A DNA stretch of 32,442 nt from Bacteroidales bacterium. Lineage in GTDB: Bacteria; Bacteroidota; Bacteroidia; Bacteroidales; UBA932. Each line of letters opens with the position of its first letter. The stretch's first letter is position 1. Positions 1-9,108 of the stretch are shown piece by piece. Below the pieces are notes generated by a model. It ran no database searches and was not told the DNA's origin. It worked only from the letters and a program-made list of their open reading frames with translations. Location of the stretch: contig JAFYZZ010000008.1 of the NCBI GenBank assembly GCA_017548445.1, positions 1-32,442 on the forward strand, read 5' to 3'. The position numbers were made by a program, and so were the translations under genes.

Positions 1-746
1 CCGCCGACCCGTTCGCCTTCGACGAACCGGAGACGCGGCACCACCGGCCGCGCCTCTCCGTCGGCGTCCGCGGCGGTGCCGGCACCGCCGGCCGCAGCAG
101 CGATGTCACGATGGGCAGCGTGCCCCAGACTTCGTACCTGATCCTGATGAACGGCCTGGATCCCCGGATGCTCGATTTCGTCAAGGCTAACGGGTATTAT
201 TGCGACAATCTCGCGGGAGATTCCCACGGTCATTGGCTGGGTTCCTCCTACCCGTTCGTGGTGGATGGGACGAACGCCCTGGAGCGTTCCCGTTTCCAGC
301 ACGACCTTCCGCTCTCCCTGGGCCTTTCCGTCCGGCTGGACCTGACGCCGCGGATCGGCGTGGAATCCGGCCTGGAATACACCTATCTGCACTCCAGCGA
401 GTGGTCCGGCGACGAGCGTCTGGACCAGCGGTTGCACTTCATCGGCATCCCGCTCCGCGCGGATGTCCGCCTCCTGTCCGCCAAGGGCTTCGACGTCTAT
501 GCCGGCCTGGGCGGCAAGGTGGAGAAATGCGTCTATGCCGTCCTCGGCGTCCTCGAGGCCCGGGAGCCGGGCGTGCAGCTGTCCGGCGAGGCTTTCGCCG
601 GCGTCCAGTACCGGATCGGCCGGCAGACGGCCCTCTATTTCCAGCCGTCGCTGTCGTACTACTTCACGAAGACGGAGCTGGTCACCTATCGCACGGAGAA
701 CCCGCTGAGCTTCACCTTGCAGGCGGGCGTTCGATTTGAATTGTAA
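1..746 (+). CDS. Outer-membrane beta-barrel protein, C-terminal part (5' end outside window)
   Basis: The reading frame (codons from base 3) is open back to the window edge, so the gene starts upstream and the ATG at 111 is internal. The visible part begins with a short acidic and His/Arg-rich stretch, then 'RLSVGVRGGAG', followed by alternating hydrophobic and polar segments such as 'RIGVESGLEYTYL', 'KGFDVYAGLGGKVE' and 'FTLQAGVRFEL'. The last ends in an aromatic-rich strand. This is the usual look of Bacteroidota PorT/OmpW-like eight-stranded barrels. By family, the protein would sit in the outer membrane; its ligand cannot be told from sequence. The next gene starts 11 bp downstream, so the two are probably co-transcribed. 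The exact barrel family is uncertain. Confidence 0.75.
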   Translation, partial: ADPFAFDEPETRHHRPRLSVGVRGGAGTAGRSSDVTMGSVPQTSYLILMNGLDPRMLDFVKANGYYCDNLAGDSHGHWLGSSYPFVVDGTNALERSRFQHDLPLSLGLSVRLDLTPRIGVESGLEYTYLHSSEWSGDERLDQRLHFIGIPLRADVRLLSAKGFDVYAGLGGKVEKCVYAVLGVLEAREPGVQLSGEAFAGVQYRIGRQTALYFQPSLSYYFTKTELVTYRTENPLSFTLQAGVRFEL

Positions 747-756
747 GCATCTGAAA

Positions 757-1800
757 ATGAGAAGCTTCACCCTTTTTGCCCTGTTGATTACCCTTGCTGC
801 GACCGCTTGCAGCAAGGGTGACAACACTTTCGAGTACAACGATCCCTATGCCGTCGCCGATTTCACCATCGACGGTCTGACGCCGGACAATTTCCCCTAC
901 ATCGACTGCTCCACGAGCACGTCCCCCTTGCGGGATATGGTTATGTTCGACCTGCTCGGCATCAAGAGCTACTGGGGATCCGACTACATCGCCGGTTCGA
1001 CCTACCATCTCTACTTCGACGTTCCCGGACATCTCGTTCCCAACACGGAGGAGTACACCCGGTTCGTCAACCGCGTGTATGACCTGCGCGCGTATAGCGG
1101 GTCGCACGAGGCCTACGTCAACCTGATGGACGGCGTCACGGACCTCGTCATCGATTCGCGCGACCTGTCGCGCAACGAGCTGAAGGAGGCGCAGGAGAAG
1201 GGCGTGGAGATCGAGACCAAGCCGCTGGCCTGGGACGCCCTGGTCTTCATCGCCAATCCGGGCAACCGCGTCAAGAGTCTCTCACAGGAGGAGATCCGCG
1301 ACATCTATGCAGGTCGCATCTCCAGCTGGCGAGAAGTCGGCGGGGCGGCACACGGGATCCATCCCTATATGCGGAACGCGGATTCCGGCAGCCAGGAGAA
1401 AATGGAGACGATGGTGATGCAGGGGACGCCGATGGTCGACTGGCCCGAAATGATCGGCAGTGCGATGCTGTCTCCCTACATCTCGATCGAGCAGGACACC
1501 TGGGGGATCGGCTACACGCCTTACTACTACTGCGAACGGATGGTCGGCGACCTCCGTCGGGTCAAGGTCCTGGCCGTGGACGGCGTCTATCCCAACGCCG
1601 CCACGATCCTCAACGGCGCGGCGGGCCGCAAGCACGACGCCTATCCCTACGTCTCGAACATCTACGCCGCCATCCGCAAGGACGCGCCGGCGGATTCCTA
1701 CGCCCGCCAGATCTACGACTGGCTGTCCACGCCGCGGGCCAAAGACCTTGTGGACGGGAGCGGTTACATCTCGATGCGCTCGCACAAGCTCCCGAACTGA
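757..1800 (+). CDS. PstS-like substrate-binding lipoprotein
   Basis: A 347-residue protein. I chose the ATG at 757 because it gives a clean type II signal peptide (MRSFTLFALLITLAATAC, lipobox ATAC); a TTG at 736 would only add residues ahead of it and overlap the previous gene. The central part contains 'DALVFIANPGNRVKSLSQEEIRDIYAG', then 'ISSWREVGG' and later 'RNADSGSQEKME'. These are hallmarks of the phosphate-type (PstS) periplasmic binding fold, in which the SGSQ-type loop contacts the oxyanion. No pstC, pstA or pstB lies nearby, so it may act as a stand-alone sensor or binding protein rather than in a complete ABC importer. The phosphate specificity is inference. It is probably in an operon with the barrel gene before it. 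Confidence 0.75.
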   Translation: MRSFTLFALLITLAATACSKGDNTFEYNDPYAVADFTIDGLTPDNFPYIDCSTSTSPLRDMVMFDLLGIKSYWGSDYIAGSTYHLYFDVPGHLVPNTEEYTRFVNRVYDLRAYSGSHEAYVNLMDGVTDLVIDSRDLSRNELKEAQEKGVEIETKPLAWDALVFIANPGNRVKSLSQEEIRDIYAGRISSWREVGGAAHGIHPYMRNADSGSQEKMETMVMQGTPMVDWPEMIGSAMLSPYISIEQDTWGIGYTPYYYCERMVGDLRRVKVLAVDGVYPNAATILNGAAGRKHDAYPYVSNIYAAIRKDAPADSYARQIYDWLSTPRAKDLVDGSGYISMRSHKLPN

Positions 1801-1835
1801 CGCGGGGGAAGTGTAGGATTAGCGGGGATTTTTTG

Positions 1836-1843
1836 TACATTTG
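1836..1843 (+). promoter_or_regulatory. Bacteroidota -7 box upstream of aspS
   Basis: TACATTTG matches the TAnnTTTG -7 consensus of Bacteroidota housekeeping sigma factors and lies 27 bp before the aspS start. No convincing TTTG -33 element is visible at the expected spacing, so the assignment rests on one box and position. It would drive the long aspS-mur-dap run. Confidence 0.5.
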
Positions 1844-1870
1844 TAGATTGGAACAAAAAGTCCTCAAAAT

Positions 1871-3646
1871 ATGTATAGAACCCACACTTGCGGCGAGCTC
1901 CGCCTCGCCGACCAAGGCAAGATCGTAACCCTCGCGGGATGGGTGCAGAAATCCCGCAAACTGGGAGGCATGACCTTCATCGACCTGCGCGACCGCTACG
2001 GCGTCACGCAGCTCGTCGTCGAAGGCGAAGCCGCCCCGGAGCTCGTCGAGACCGCCTCCGGCCTGGGCCGTGAATTCGTCATCCAGGCCACGGGTGAGGT
2101 GCTCGAGCGTCAGAGCAAGAATCCCAAGATGCCCACCGGAGAGATCGAGATCAAGCTCTCCGCCATCCGTGTCCTGAATAAATCCGTCACCCCGCCCTTC
2201 ACCATCGAAGAGCAGAGCGACGGCGGCGAAGACCTGCGGGCCAAGTACCGCTATCTCGACCTGCGCCGTCCGCCCCTCCAGCGCGCCCTCGCGCTGCGTC
2301 ACCGCCTGGCGCAGGAGATCCGCTCCTACCTCGACGGCCAGGGCTTCATGGAGATCGAGACCCCGTACCTGATCAAGTCCACCCCGGAAGGCGCCCGCGA
2401 CTTCGTGGTGCCGTCCCGGATGAACCCGGGCACGTTCTACGCCCTGCCGCAGAGCCCCCAGACCTTCAAGCAGCTGCTGATGGTCGCGGGCTATGACCGC
2501 TACTTCCAGATCGTGCGCTGCTTCCGCGACGAAGACCTGCGCGCCGACCGCCAGCCGGAGTTCACGCAGATCGACTGCGAGATGTCCTTCGTGGAGCAGG
2601 AAGATGTGCTGAACACCTTCGAAGGGATGATGCGGCAGATGTTCAGGAACGCCCTGGGCGTGGAGATTCCCGATCCGCTGCCGCGGATGAGCTGGTACGA
2701 CGCGATGGACGACTACGGCTCCGACAAGCCGGATATCCGTTTCGGGATGAAAATCCACGAGATTACGGAACTCGTGCAGGGCTGCGGCTTCTCCGTGTTC
2801 GACGGGGCGCAGTACGTCGGCGGCATCGCCGTCCCGGGCTGCGCCGAGTACACCCGCAAGCAGCTGGACGAACTGACCGAATGGGTGAAGCGCCCGCAGG
2901 TGGGCGCTAAGGGCCTGGTGTACATCCGGCTCAACGCGGACGGCAGCGTGAAGTCCAGCGTGGACAAATTCTACACGCCGGAACAGCTGAAGGCCGTCGC
3001 GGAGACCTGCGGCGCCAAGCCCGGCGACCTGGTGCTCGTCCTCTGCGGCCCCAAGCGCAAGACGCAGACGCAGCTGGGCGTGCTCCGCATCGAGATGGGG
3101 AACCGCCTGGGCCTGCGCGACCCGAAAGTCTTCGCCCCGCTGTGGATCGTGGACTTCCCGCTCCTGGAGTGGAGCGACGAGGACCAGCGCTTCTACGCGA
3201 TGCACCACCCGTTCACGGCCCCCAAGCCGGAGCACGAGCAGTGGTTCTACTCCGACAGGAAAGAGGACTTGGAGCGCGTGTGCGCCAACGCCTATGACTT
3301 CGTGCTGAACGGCACCGAACTCGGCGGCGGCTCCATCCGTATCCACGAAGCTGCGATGCAGGAGCGGATGTTCGAGGTGCTGGGCATCAGCAAGGAGGAC
3401 GCCGAATACAAGTTCGGCTTCATCATCAACGCCTTCAAGTTCGGCGCCCCGCCCCACGGCGGCCTGGCGTTCGGCTTCGACCGCGTCTGCGCCCTGTTCG
3501 GCGGGCAGGAGACCATCCGCGACTACATCGCGTTCCCGAAGAACAACCAGGGCCGCGACGTGATGATCGACTCGCCGTCCCGGATCGACGACGCGCAGAT
3601 GGAGGAACTGTTCCTGTCTTCCACCTACACGCCGCCGCAGCCGTGA
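1871..3646 (+). CDS. aspS: Aspartyl-tRNA synthetase
   Basis: A 591-residue class IIb synthetase that charges tRNA-Asp in the cytoplasm. The N-terminal OB-fold anticodon-binding domain includes '[26 protein letters not shown]'. The catalytic core shows '[13 protein letters not shown]', class II motif 2 ('[14 protein letters not shown]') and class II motif 3 ('[16 protein letters not shown]'). Between motifs 2 and 3 lies the GAD-type insertion typical of bacterial AspRS, and the length is normal for that type. The ATG at 1871 is the first start after the promoter-like TACATTTG. The stop overlaps the murB start by 4 bp, so the two are translationally linked. Whether it charges tRNA-Asn as well cannot be decided from the sequence. 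Confidence 0.97.
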   Translation: MYRTHTCGELRLADQGKIVTLAGWVQKSRKLGGMTFIDLRDRYGVTQLVVEGEAAPELVETASGLGREFVIQATGEVLERQSKNPKMPTGEIEIKLSAIRVLNKSVTPPFTIEEQSDGGEDLRAKYRYLDLRRPPLQRALALRHRLAQEIRSYLDGQGFMEIETPYLIKSTPEGARDFVVPSRMNPGTFYALPQSPQTFKQLLMVAGYDRYFQIVRCFRDEDLRADRQPEFTQIDCEMSFVEQEDVLNTFEGMMRQMFRNALGVEIPDPLPRMSWYDAMDDYGSDKPDIRFGMKIHEITELVQGCGFSVFDGAQYVGGIAVPGCAEYTRKQLDELTEWVKRPQVGAKGLVYIRLNADGSVKSSVDKFYTPEQLKAVAETCGAKPGDLVLVLCGPKRKTQTQLGVLRIEMGNRLGLRDPKVFAPLWIVDFPLLEWSDEDQRFYAMHHPFTAPKPEHEQWFYSDRKEDLERVCANAYDFVLNGTELGGGSIRIHEAAMQERMFEVLGISKEDAEYKFGFIINAFKFGAPPHGGLAFGFDRVCALFGGQETIRDYIAFPKNNQGRDVMIDSPSRIDDAQMEELFLSSTYTPPQP

Positions 3647-4650
3647 GAATCCAGTTGAACTACGATCTGGGCGCGCAGAACACTTTCCGGATGAAGGTGT
3701 CCTGCGCGTGCTATGTCGAGTACGAGACCGTGAAAGAACTGGAGGGGCTCAATTTCGAGCGCCTCCCCAAGCCTCTGCTGCACATCGGCGCCGGGAGCAA
3801 CCTGCTGTTCACCAAGGATTTCCCGGGCACGGTCCTGCACTCGAACATCGAGTTCATCAAATACGTGGACGTGGGACTGGACGAAGTGCCGGTGATGGTG
3901 GGCGCAGGGGTGGTCTGGGACCATTTCGTGTCCGAGACCTGCCGTCACGGCCTCTGGGGCGCGGAGAACCTCTCGCTCATCCCGGGCGAGGTGGGGGCCG
4001 CCGCGGTACAGAACATCGGCGCCTACGGCGTTGAGGTGAAGGACATCATCTCCGGGGTGGTCTGTTTCGACCTGCAGGAGCGCAAAAAGGTGAAATTCAC
4101 CCGCGAGGAATGCCGTTACGGCTACCGCGACTCCCTGTTCAAGCAGCCGGAGAACCGGGGCCGCTACGTGGTTACCAGCGTGCTCTTCCGCCTCACGCGC
4201 AAGCACAGCCCGAACCTGGAGTACAAGGGCGTGCGCGATGCGCTGGAGGGGAAGGACCCGGCCACGCCGCAGGAGGTGCGTGACGCGATCATCCGCATCA
4301 GGCGGCAGAAACTGCCCGATCCGGATGAGCTCGGCAGCGCCGGCAGCTTCTTCAAGAACCCGGTCGTGAGCCAGGAAGAGTTCGTGCGCATCTCCCCGGA
4401 CGGGAGCGCGCCGCACTACGACCTGCCGGACGGCACGGTCAAGGTCCCGGCGGCCTGGATGATCGACCAATGCGGTTTCAAGGGTGCCGTGGAAGGCGGC
4501 GCCGCCGTGTATGAGAAGCAGCCCCTGGTCATCGTGAATGCAAGCGGCGAGGCCTCCCCGGCGGAGGTGCTCGCGCTCGAGAACCGAATCATCAACGGGG
4601 TGCGGGAGCGCTTCGGCGTTACCCTGCACCCGGAAGTGGAACACATATGA
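3643..4650 (+). CDS. murB: UDP-N-acetylenolpyruvoylglucosamine reductase
   Basis: A 335-residue FAD- and NADPH-dependent enzyme that makes UDP-MurNAc, the second committed step of peptidoglycan precursor synthesis. Seen: the FAD-binding '[10 protein letters not shown]', '[23 protein letters not shown]', 'YGYRDSLFK', and the catalytic serine loop '[10 protein letters not shown]' (Ser235). The C-terminal Glu331 in 'HPEVEHI' matches the family's catalytic glutamate. The length and the YRDS loop indicate the E. coli-like type I form. The start is a GTG overlapping the aspS stop (GTGA); no upstream alternative fits the N-terminus. The stop in turn overlaps murA. Genes for successive reactions are in reverse order here (murB before murA). 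Confidence 0.95.
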   Translation: MRIQLNYDLGAQNTFRMKVSCACYVEYETVKELEGLNFERLPKPLLHIGAGSNLLFTKDFPGTVLHSNIEFIKYVDVGLDEVPVMVGAGVVWDHFVSETCRHGLWGAENLSLIPGEVGAAAVQNIGAYGVEVKDIISGVVCFDLQERKKVKFTREECRYGYRDSLFKQPENRGRYVVTSVLFRLTRKHSPNLEYKGVRDALEGKDPATPQEVRDAIIRIRRQKLPDPDELGSAGSFFKNPVVSQEEFVRISPDGSAPHYDLPDGTVKVPAAWMIDQCGFKGAVEGGAAVYEKQPLVIVNASGEASPAEVLALENRIINGVRERFGVTLHPEVEHI

Positions 4651-5954
4651 GCAGTTTTGTCATAGAAGGCGGACATCGCCTAAGCGGTGAGATCCTGCCC
4701 CAGGGCGCGAAGAACGAGGCCCTGGAAGTGATCAGCGCCGTCCTCCTCACGGCGGAGCCCGTCACCATCACCAACGTTCCGGAAATCCTGGACGTAAAGA
4801 ACCTCATCGCCCTGCTGCAGGGGATGGGCGTGGGCGTGGAGCGCCGTGCGAAGGGCGAATACACCTTTACCGCGAACCACGTGAACGAGTTCTACATCCG
4901 CAGCGCGGAGTTCGTGAAGAAGTGCGCCCAGCTGCGGGGTTCCGTGCTGGTGGTCGGTCCGCTGCTGGCGCGTTTCGGCAACGCATACTTCCCGAAACCG
5001 GGCGGAGACAAGATCGGCCGGCGCCGCGTGGACACCCACATCGAGGGCTTTATGCGCCTGGGCGCGAAATGCGCCTACGACACCGCCAAGCGGGCCTACA
5101 GCCTCTCTTCGGGCCGTTCGATGAAGGGCTGCTATATGCTGCTGGACGAGGCCTCCGTGACCGGTACGGCCAACATCATTATGGCCGCCGTGCTCTCCGA
5201 AGGCACCACCACCATCTACAACGCTGCCTGCGAGCCTTATGTGCAGCAACTCTGCCGGCTCCTCACGGCGATGGGCGCCCGGATCGAGGGCATTGGCTCC
5301 AACCTGCTGACCATCCACGGCGTGGATTCCCTGCACGGGGCGGAGCACAGGATCCTGCCGGATATGATCGAGGTGGGTTCCTTCATCGGGATGGCCGCCA
5401 TCACGCAGAGCGAGCTCACCATCAAGGACGTGTCGTGGGAGAACCTCGGCATCATCCCCGAGTGCTTCCGCCGCCTGGGCGTGAAGCTGGAGCAGCGCGG
5501 CGACGACATTTTCATCCCCGCGCAGCAGAGTTACGAGATCGAATCCTTCATCGACGGCTCCATTATGACCATCGCCGACGCCCCCTGGCCGGGACTCACT
5601 CCGGACCTGCTGAGCGTGCTGCTGGTGGTGGCCACGCAGTGCAAGGGCAGCGTGCTCATCCACCAGAAGATGTTCGAGAGCCGCCTGTTCTTCGTGGACA
5701 AGCTCATCGATATGGGCGCGCAGATCATCCTCTGCGACCCGCACCGCGCCGTGGTCATCGGCCACGACCATAAAATCAACCTCCGGGCGAACCGGATGAC
5801 CTCGCCGGACATCCGTGCCGGCATCGCGATGCTGCTGGCGGCGATGTCCGCCAAGGGCACGTCCACCATCGACAACATCGAGCAGATCGACCGCGGCTAC
5901 GAAGACATCGAAGGCCGCCTGAACGCGCTCGGCGCCCATATTGAACGAATCTAG
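4647..5954 (+). CDS. murA: UDP-N-acetylglucosamine 1-carboxyvinyltransferase with Asp at the catalytic Cys position
   Basis: A 435-residue EPSP-synthase-fold enzyme that transfers enolpyruvate from PEP to UDP-GlcNAc, the first step of peptidoglycan synthesis. Seen: 'GAKNEAL' near the N-terminus (Lys22 and Asn23), 'LRGSVLVVGPLLARFG', 'DEASVTGTANIIMAA' and the C-terminal 'DIRAGIAMLLAA'. The loop that normally carries the catalytic, fosfomycin-reactive cysteine reads 'PGGDKIGRRRVDTH', so residue 121 is aspartate. Such Cys-to-Asp forms are known to be active and fosfomycin-insensitive in mycobacteria and chlamydiae. The ATG overlaps the murB stop (ATGA), and the next gene starts 6 bp downstream. 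Confidence 0.95.
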   Translation: MSSFVIEGGHRLSGEILPQGAKNEALEVISAVLLTAEPVTITNVPEILDVKNLIALLQGMGVGVERRAKGEYTFTANHVNEFYIRSAEFVKKCAQLRGSVLVVGPLLARFGNAYFPKPGGDKIGRRRVDTHIEGFMRLGAKCAYDTAKRAYSLSSGRSMKGCYMLLDEASVTGTANIIMAAVLSEGTTTIYNAACEPYVQQLCRLLTAMGARIEGIGSNLLTIHGVDSLHGAEHRILPDMIEVGSFIGMAAITQSELTIKDVSWENLGIIPECFRRLGVKLEQRGDDIFIPAQQSYEIESFIDGSIMTIADAPWPGLTPDLLSVLLVVATQCKGSVLIHQKMFESRLFFVDKLIDMGAQIILCDPHRAVVIGHDHKINLRANRMTSPDIRAGIAMLLAAMSAKGTSTIDNIEQIDRGYEDIEGRLNALGAHIERI

Positions 5955-5960
5955 ACGCGT

Positions 5961-8129
5961 ATGCAGGTACTCAAGTTCGGAGGCAGTTCAGTCGCGGACG
6001 CGACCCGTATGTCGCGGGTCCTGGACATCGTGCTCGCCGCGGCGGAGAAAGACCGGGTGATCCTGGTCAGTTCCGCCGTCAGCGGCTGCACGGACGCGCT
6101 GATTGCCATCGGGGGCGAGAGCGACCCGGCCGCGAAGGCGCAGCAGATCGAGGTCCTGCGCCGCCGGCACCACGCCATCGCCCGGCGCCTTTTCACCGGC
6201 GCCGAACGCCGGGAAATGGCCGCCGAGCTGGACGGGCTCTTCGAGGAGCTGGCCGCGGCGCCCGGAGAGGAGTGCGTGACCTTCGGCGAACTGTTTTCCA
6301 CGCGCATCCTGGCCCGCAAGCTCGCCTGCGAAGACATTGCAACACAGTGGCTGGACTCGCGCAAACTGGTGCGCACGCTGGGCGGCGTGGTCGCTGAGAA
6401 GCAGACCTATGCGAACATCCTCGCCGCCGTGAACGCGGCCCCGGAGGTGCGCGTATTCGTGGCCCCGGGCTTCATCGCCTCGGACGGCGACGGCCGCGTG
6501 ACCACGCTCGGCCGCGGAGGCTCGGACTACAGCGCCGCCCTGTTCGCGGCCGGCGCCAAGGCCTCCGTGCTGGAAATCTGGACCGACGTGCCGGGTATGA
6601 TGACCGCCAACCCCAAGGTCGTCCCCGCCGCCGTGACCATCCCCGACATCTCCTATCAGGCCGCGCTGACACTAGCCGAGAACGGCGCCAAGGTGCTTTA
6701 CGCGCCCACCGTGAAGCCGGCGATGGAGGCGGGCATCGCGTTCAGCATCCGCAATACCTTCGACCCGCGGCATCCGGGCACCCTCGTGAGCGGCCGTCCG
6801 GCCGTGAAAGAAGGGGAGTGGATGGGCGTGACGAGCCTGACGCATCCCGACCGGGGCGAGAGCGTGGTCTGCCTGGTGGGTGAGAGCATCCCGAACCGGG
6901 CATCGGCCACGGGACGCATCCTGGCGGCGCTTTCGGAAGCCGGCATCCAGCCGCTGGGCGGCGTGACCGGCACGGGCGACGCCTTCTTTATCCGCGTCCG
7001 GCCGACCATCGAGCGGGCGGCCGTGTGCGCCATCCACCGCGAGTTTTTCGAGTCCCGCGCGGTCACCGTGATCCCGGTGTTCATCGCGGGTTACGGAGCG
7101 GTGGGCCGGGAGCTGGTGCGCCTGATCGGCCTGAGTGCGGAACGCATCGCCGCCCGGCGCGGACGCAGCATCCGCATCATCGGAGTGTCCAACAGCCGGC
7201 GTTATGTCGTGGATTTGCGGGGCATCCTGCCCGACGAGGCCGGAAAGCGGCTGGAGGCGGGCGAGAATGCCGCGGACGGCGCCTTCGTCGACGCCGTGCT
7301 GGCCTGCGCCCCGCGCGGCGCCGTGTTCGTGGACTGCACCAATGACCATCATCTCCATGGGCGCTACGCCGAACTCTTCCGCGGCGGGCTCAACATCGTG
7401 ACCTCCAACCGCCGCAGCCTGGCGCTGCCGTATGTACAGTACGCTGCTTTGAAGTCGGAGGCCCGGGAGAACGGCGCCTTCTTCCGCTACGACACCACGG
7501 TCGGGAACGCCCTGCCCATATTGGAATCCATCGCCAGCGACGCCAACTGCAGCGACGGCATCGAGTCCATCGAGGCGGTGGTGTCCTGCACCCTCAATTA
7601 CATCATCACCAGTTACGACGGAGCCAGGCGCGACAGTTTCGCCACCCTGCTGCGGCGGGCGCAGGACGAGGGCCTGACCGAGTCCGACCCCCGCACCGAC
7701 CTCGGCGGCCGCGACGTGCTGCGCAAGCTGCTCATCCTTTCGCGAGAGGCGGGCGTGCCGCTGGAGGCGGAGGACGTGGAGATCGTCCCGATGCTCCCGC
7801 CCGAGTTCTTCGACTGCCCACTGGAGGAGTTCTACCGCAAGCTGGCGGACTACGAACCGCAGTTCGTCGCCCGCGAGGCGGAACTGGACGCCGCCGGACA
7901 GCGCCAGCGCTTCGTGGCGTCGCTGCGCCGCGATCCGTCGGCCCGCCTGGGCTACCGGGCGGAGATCAGGATGCAGCGCGTGGGGCCCGAGAGCCCGTTC
8001 TTCCGGATCAGCGGCACCGAGAACGTGACGGTGGTCTGCAGCGAATATTCCGCCCCGCTCGTCATCAAGGGCGCGGGCGAGGGCGTCCGCCTGGCCGCCA
8101 CCGGTATCATCAAAGACATTCTGATGTAG
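5961..8129 (+). CDS. thrA: Bifunctional aspartokinase/homoserine dehydrogenase with a shortened regulatory region
   Basis: A 722-residue fusion. Residues 1-276 are the aspartokinase ('KFGGSSVAD', 'TTLGRGGSDYSA', 'WTDVPGMMTANP'). Residues from about 370 are the homoserine dehydrogenase (nucleotide-binding 'IAGYGAVGREL', 'VDCTNDHHLH', 'VVSCTLNYI', 'DPRTDLGGRDVLRKLLIL'). It makes aspartyl phosphate, the entry to lysine, DAP, threonine and methionine, and reduces aspartate semialdehyde to homoserine. The linker between the two enzymes is only about 95 residues, room for roughly one ACT domain, whereas E. coli ThrA (820 residues) has two. Feedback control is therefore probably altered. The gene sits between murA and the dap genes rather than with thrB and thrC. 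Confidence 0.93.
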   Translation: MQVLKFGGSSVADATRMSRVLDIVLAAAEKDRVILVSSAVSGCTDALIAIGGESDPAAKAQQIEVLRRRHHAIARRLFTGAERREMAAELDGLFEELAAAPGEECVTFGELFSTRILARKLACEDIATQWLDSRKLVRTLGGVVAEKQTYANILAAVNAAPEVRVFVAPGFIASDGDGRVTTLGRGGSDYSAALFAAGAKASVLEIWTDVPGMMTANPKVVPAAVTIPDISYQAALTLAENGAKVLYAPTVKPAMEAGIAFSIRNTFDPRHPGTLVSGRPAVKEGEWMGVTSLTHPDRGESVVCLVGESIPNRASATGRILAALSEAGIQPLGGVTGTGDAFFIRVRPTIERAAVCAIHREFFESRAVTVIPVFIAGYGAVGRELVRLIGLSAERIAARRGRSIRIIGVSNSRRYVVDLRGILPDEAGKRLEAGENAADGAFVDAVLACAPRGAVFVDCTNDHHLHGRYAELFRGGLNIVTSNRRSLALPYVQYAALKSEARENGAFFRYDTTVGNALPILESIASDANCSDGIESIEAVVSCTLNYIITSYDGARRDSFATLLRRAQDEGLTESDPRTDLGGRDVLRKLLILSREAGVPLEAEDVEIVPMLPPEFFDCPLEEFYRKLADYEPQFVAREAELDAAGQRQRFVASLRRDPSARLGYRAEIRMQRVGPESPFFRISGTENVTVVCSEYSAPLVIKGAGEGVRLAATGIIKDILM

Positions 8130-8130
8130 T

Positions 8131-9108
8131 ATGGAACTCTTCCGCCAAATCCTGTCCGTAGACTCCTCTTCCGGCCGTGAGCGGGAGCTGGGAGAATGGC
8201 TCGCCGCCCATCTGGAAGCCCCTTCCGTGGAGGTTTTCGAGGTCGGCGACGGCAGCTTGAACGTGCTGCTGCGCTGGGGCGCCGAGCCCCGCGTGGTGTT
8301 CTGCTCGCATATGGACACGGTGCCGCCCTACATCCCGCCCACCTTCCTGGAGGACCGGGTGTGCGGACGCGGCACCTGCGACGCCAAGGGGCAGTTCTAC
8401 GCGATGTACCGTGCCTGCCAGCGCCTGGCCGCGGCGGGCCGGAGCGGTTTCGCCCTGCTCATCCTGAGCGGGGAGGAAACGGGTTCCTGGGGAGCCAAGG
8501 CCTTTGCAAGGACGGACTTCCGCGCCCCTATGCTGGTGGTGGGAGAACCTACCGAAAACAAGATGGTGAGCGCGTCCAAGGGCACCAAGCGCTTCGACCT
8601 CCACTTCACCGGCCGGCCCTTCCATTCCGGTTATCCCGAATACGGACAGAGCGCGGTGGAGCTGTTCATCGACTTTATGGAGGCGCTGCGCCGGGCGGAA
8701 TTCCCGGATGACGCGGTCCTTGGCGCCACCACGTGGAACGTCGGGAAGCTTCTCAGCGACAACCCCCAGAACATCCTCAGCCCTTCGCTGGACTGCAAGC
8801 TATATTTCCGCACCACTTTCGCCTCCGACGAGGCGGTGGTGGACTGGATGCGCGCGCGCCGCAGCGTGACCCTGCAGGTGACGGAGATCGGCGGCGACGC
8901 CCCGGCGCGTTACCTGACCCTGCCGGGCTTCCCCACGGCGCCGGTGGCCTTCGGCAGCGACGCCCCGCACCTGACGAACTTCGAACGCAAGATCATCTGC
9001 GGCCCGGGTTCGATCGCCGTCGCCCACCGCGACGACGAATACCTGTCCTTCGCGGACCTGGAACAAGCCATCAATCAATACGTCAGCATCTATGAAAGTT
9101 GTCATTAG
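8131..9108 (+). CDS. dapE: M20-family deacylase, probable succinyl-diaminopimelate desuccinylase
   Basis: A 325-residue zinc amidohydrolase of the DapE/ArgE/LysK group. Seen metal-site motifs: 'CSHMDTVPP' (His, Asp), 'GRGTCDAKGQ' (bridging Asp), 'SGEETGSWG' (catalytic Glu pair), 'VVGEPTE' and a late His in 'SIAVAHRDDEY'. It is shorter than classical DapE (about 375 residues), closer to LysK-type enzymes. Context decides the likely substrate: dapD (succinylase branch) is four genes downstream in the same run, so N-succinyl-LL-DAP is the expected substrate. Acetylornithine or another acyl-amino acid remains possible. It starts 1 bp after the thrA stop and overlaps dapB by 17 bp. Confidence 0.8.
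   Translation: MELFRQILSVDSSSGRERELGEWLAAHLEAPSVEVFEVGDGSLNVLLRWGAEPRVVFCSHMDTVPPYIPPTFLEDRVCGRGTCDAKGQFYAMYRACQRLAAAGRSGFALLILSGEETGSWGAKAFARTDFRAPMLVVGEPTENKMVSASKGTKRFDLHFTGRPFHSGYPEYGQSAVELFIDFMEALRRAEFPDDAVLGATTWNVGKLLSDNPQNILSPSLDCKLYFRTTFASDEAVVDWMRARRSVTLQVTEIGGDAPARYLTLPGFPTAPVAFGSDAPHLTNFERKIICGPGSIAVAHRDDEYLSFADLEQAINQYVSIYESCH

Noticed and set aside
1610..3457. Long minus-strand frame opposite aspS.
   Set aside because: Composition is Val/His/Leu/Arg-rich as expected for an antisense shadow, and aspS is unmistakable.
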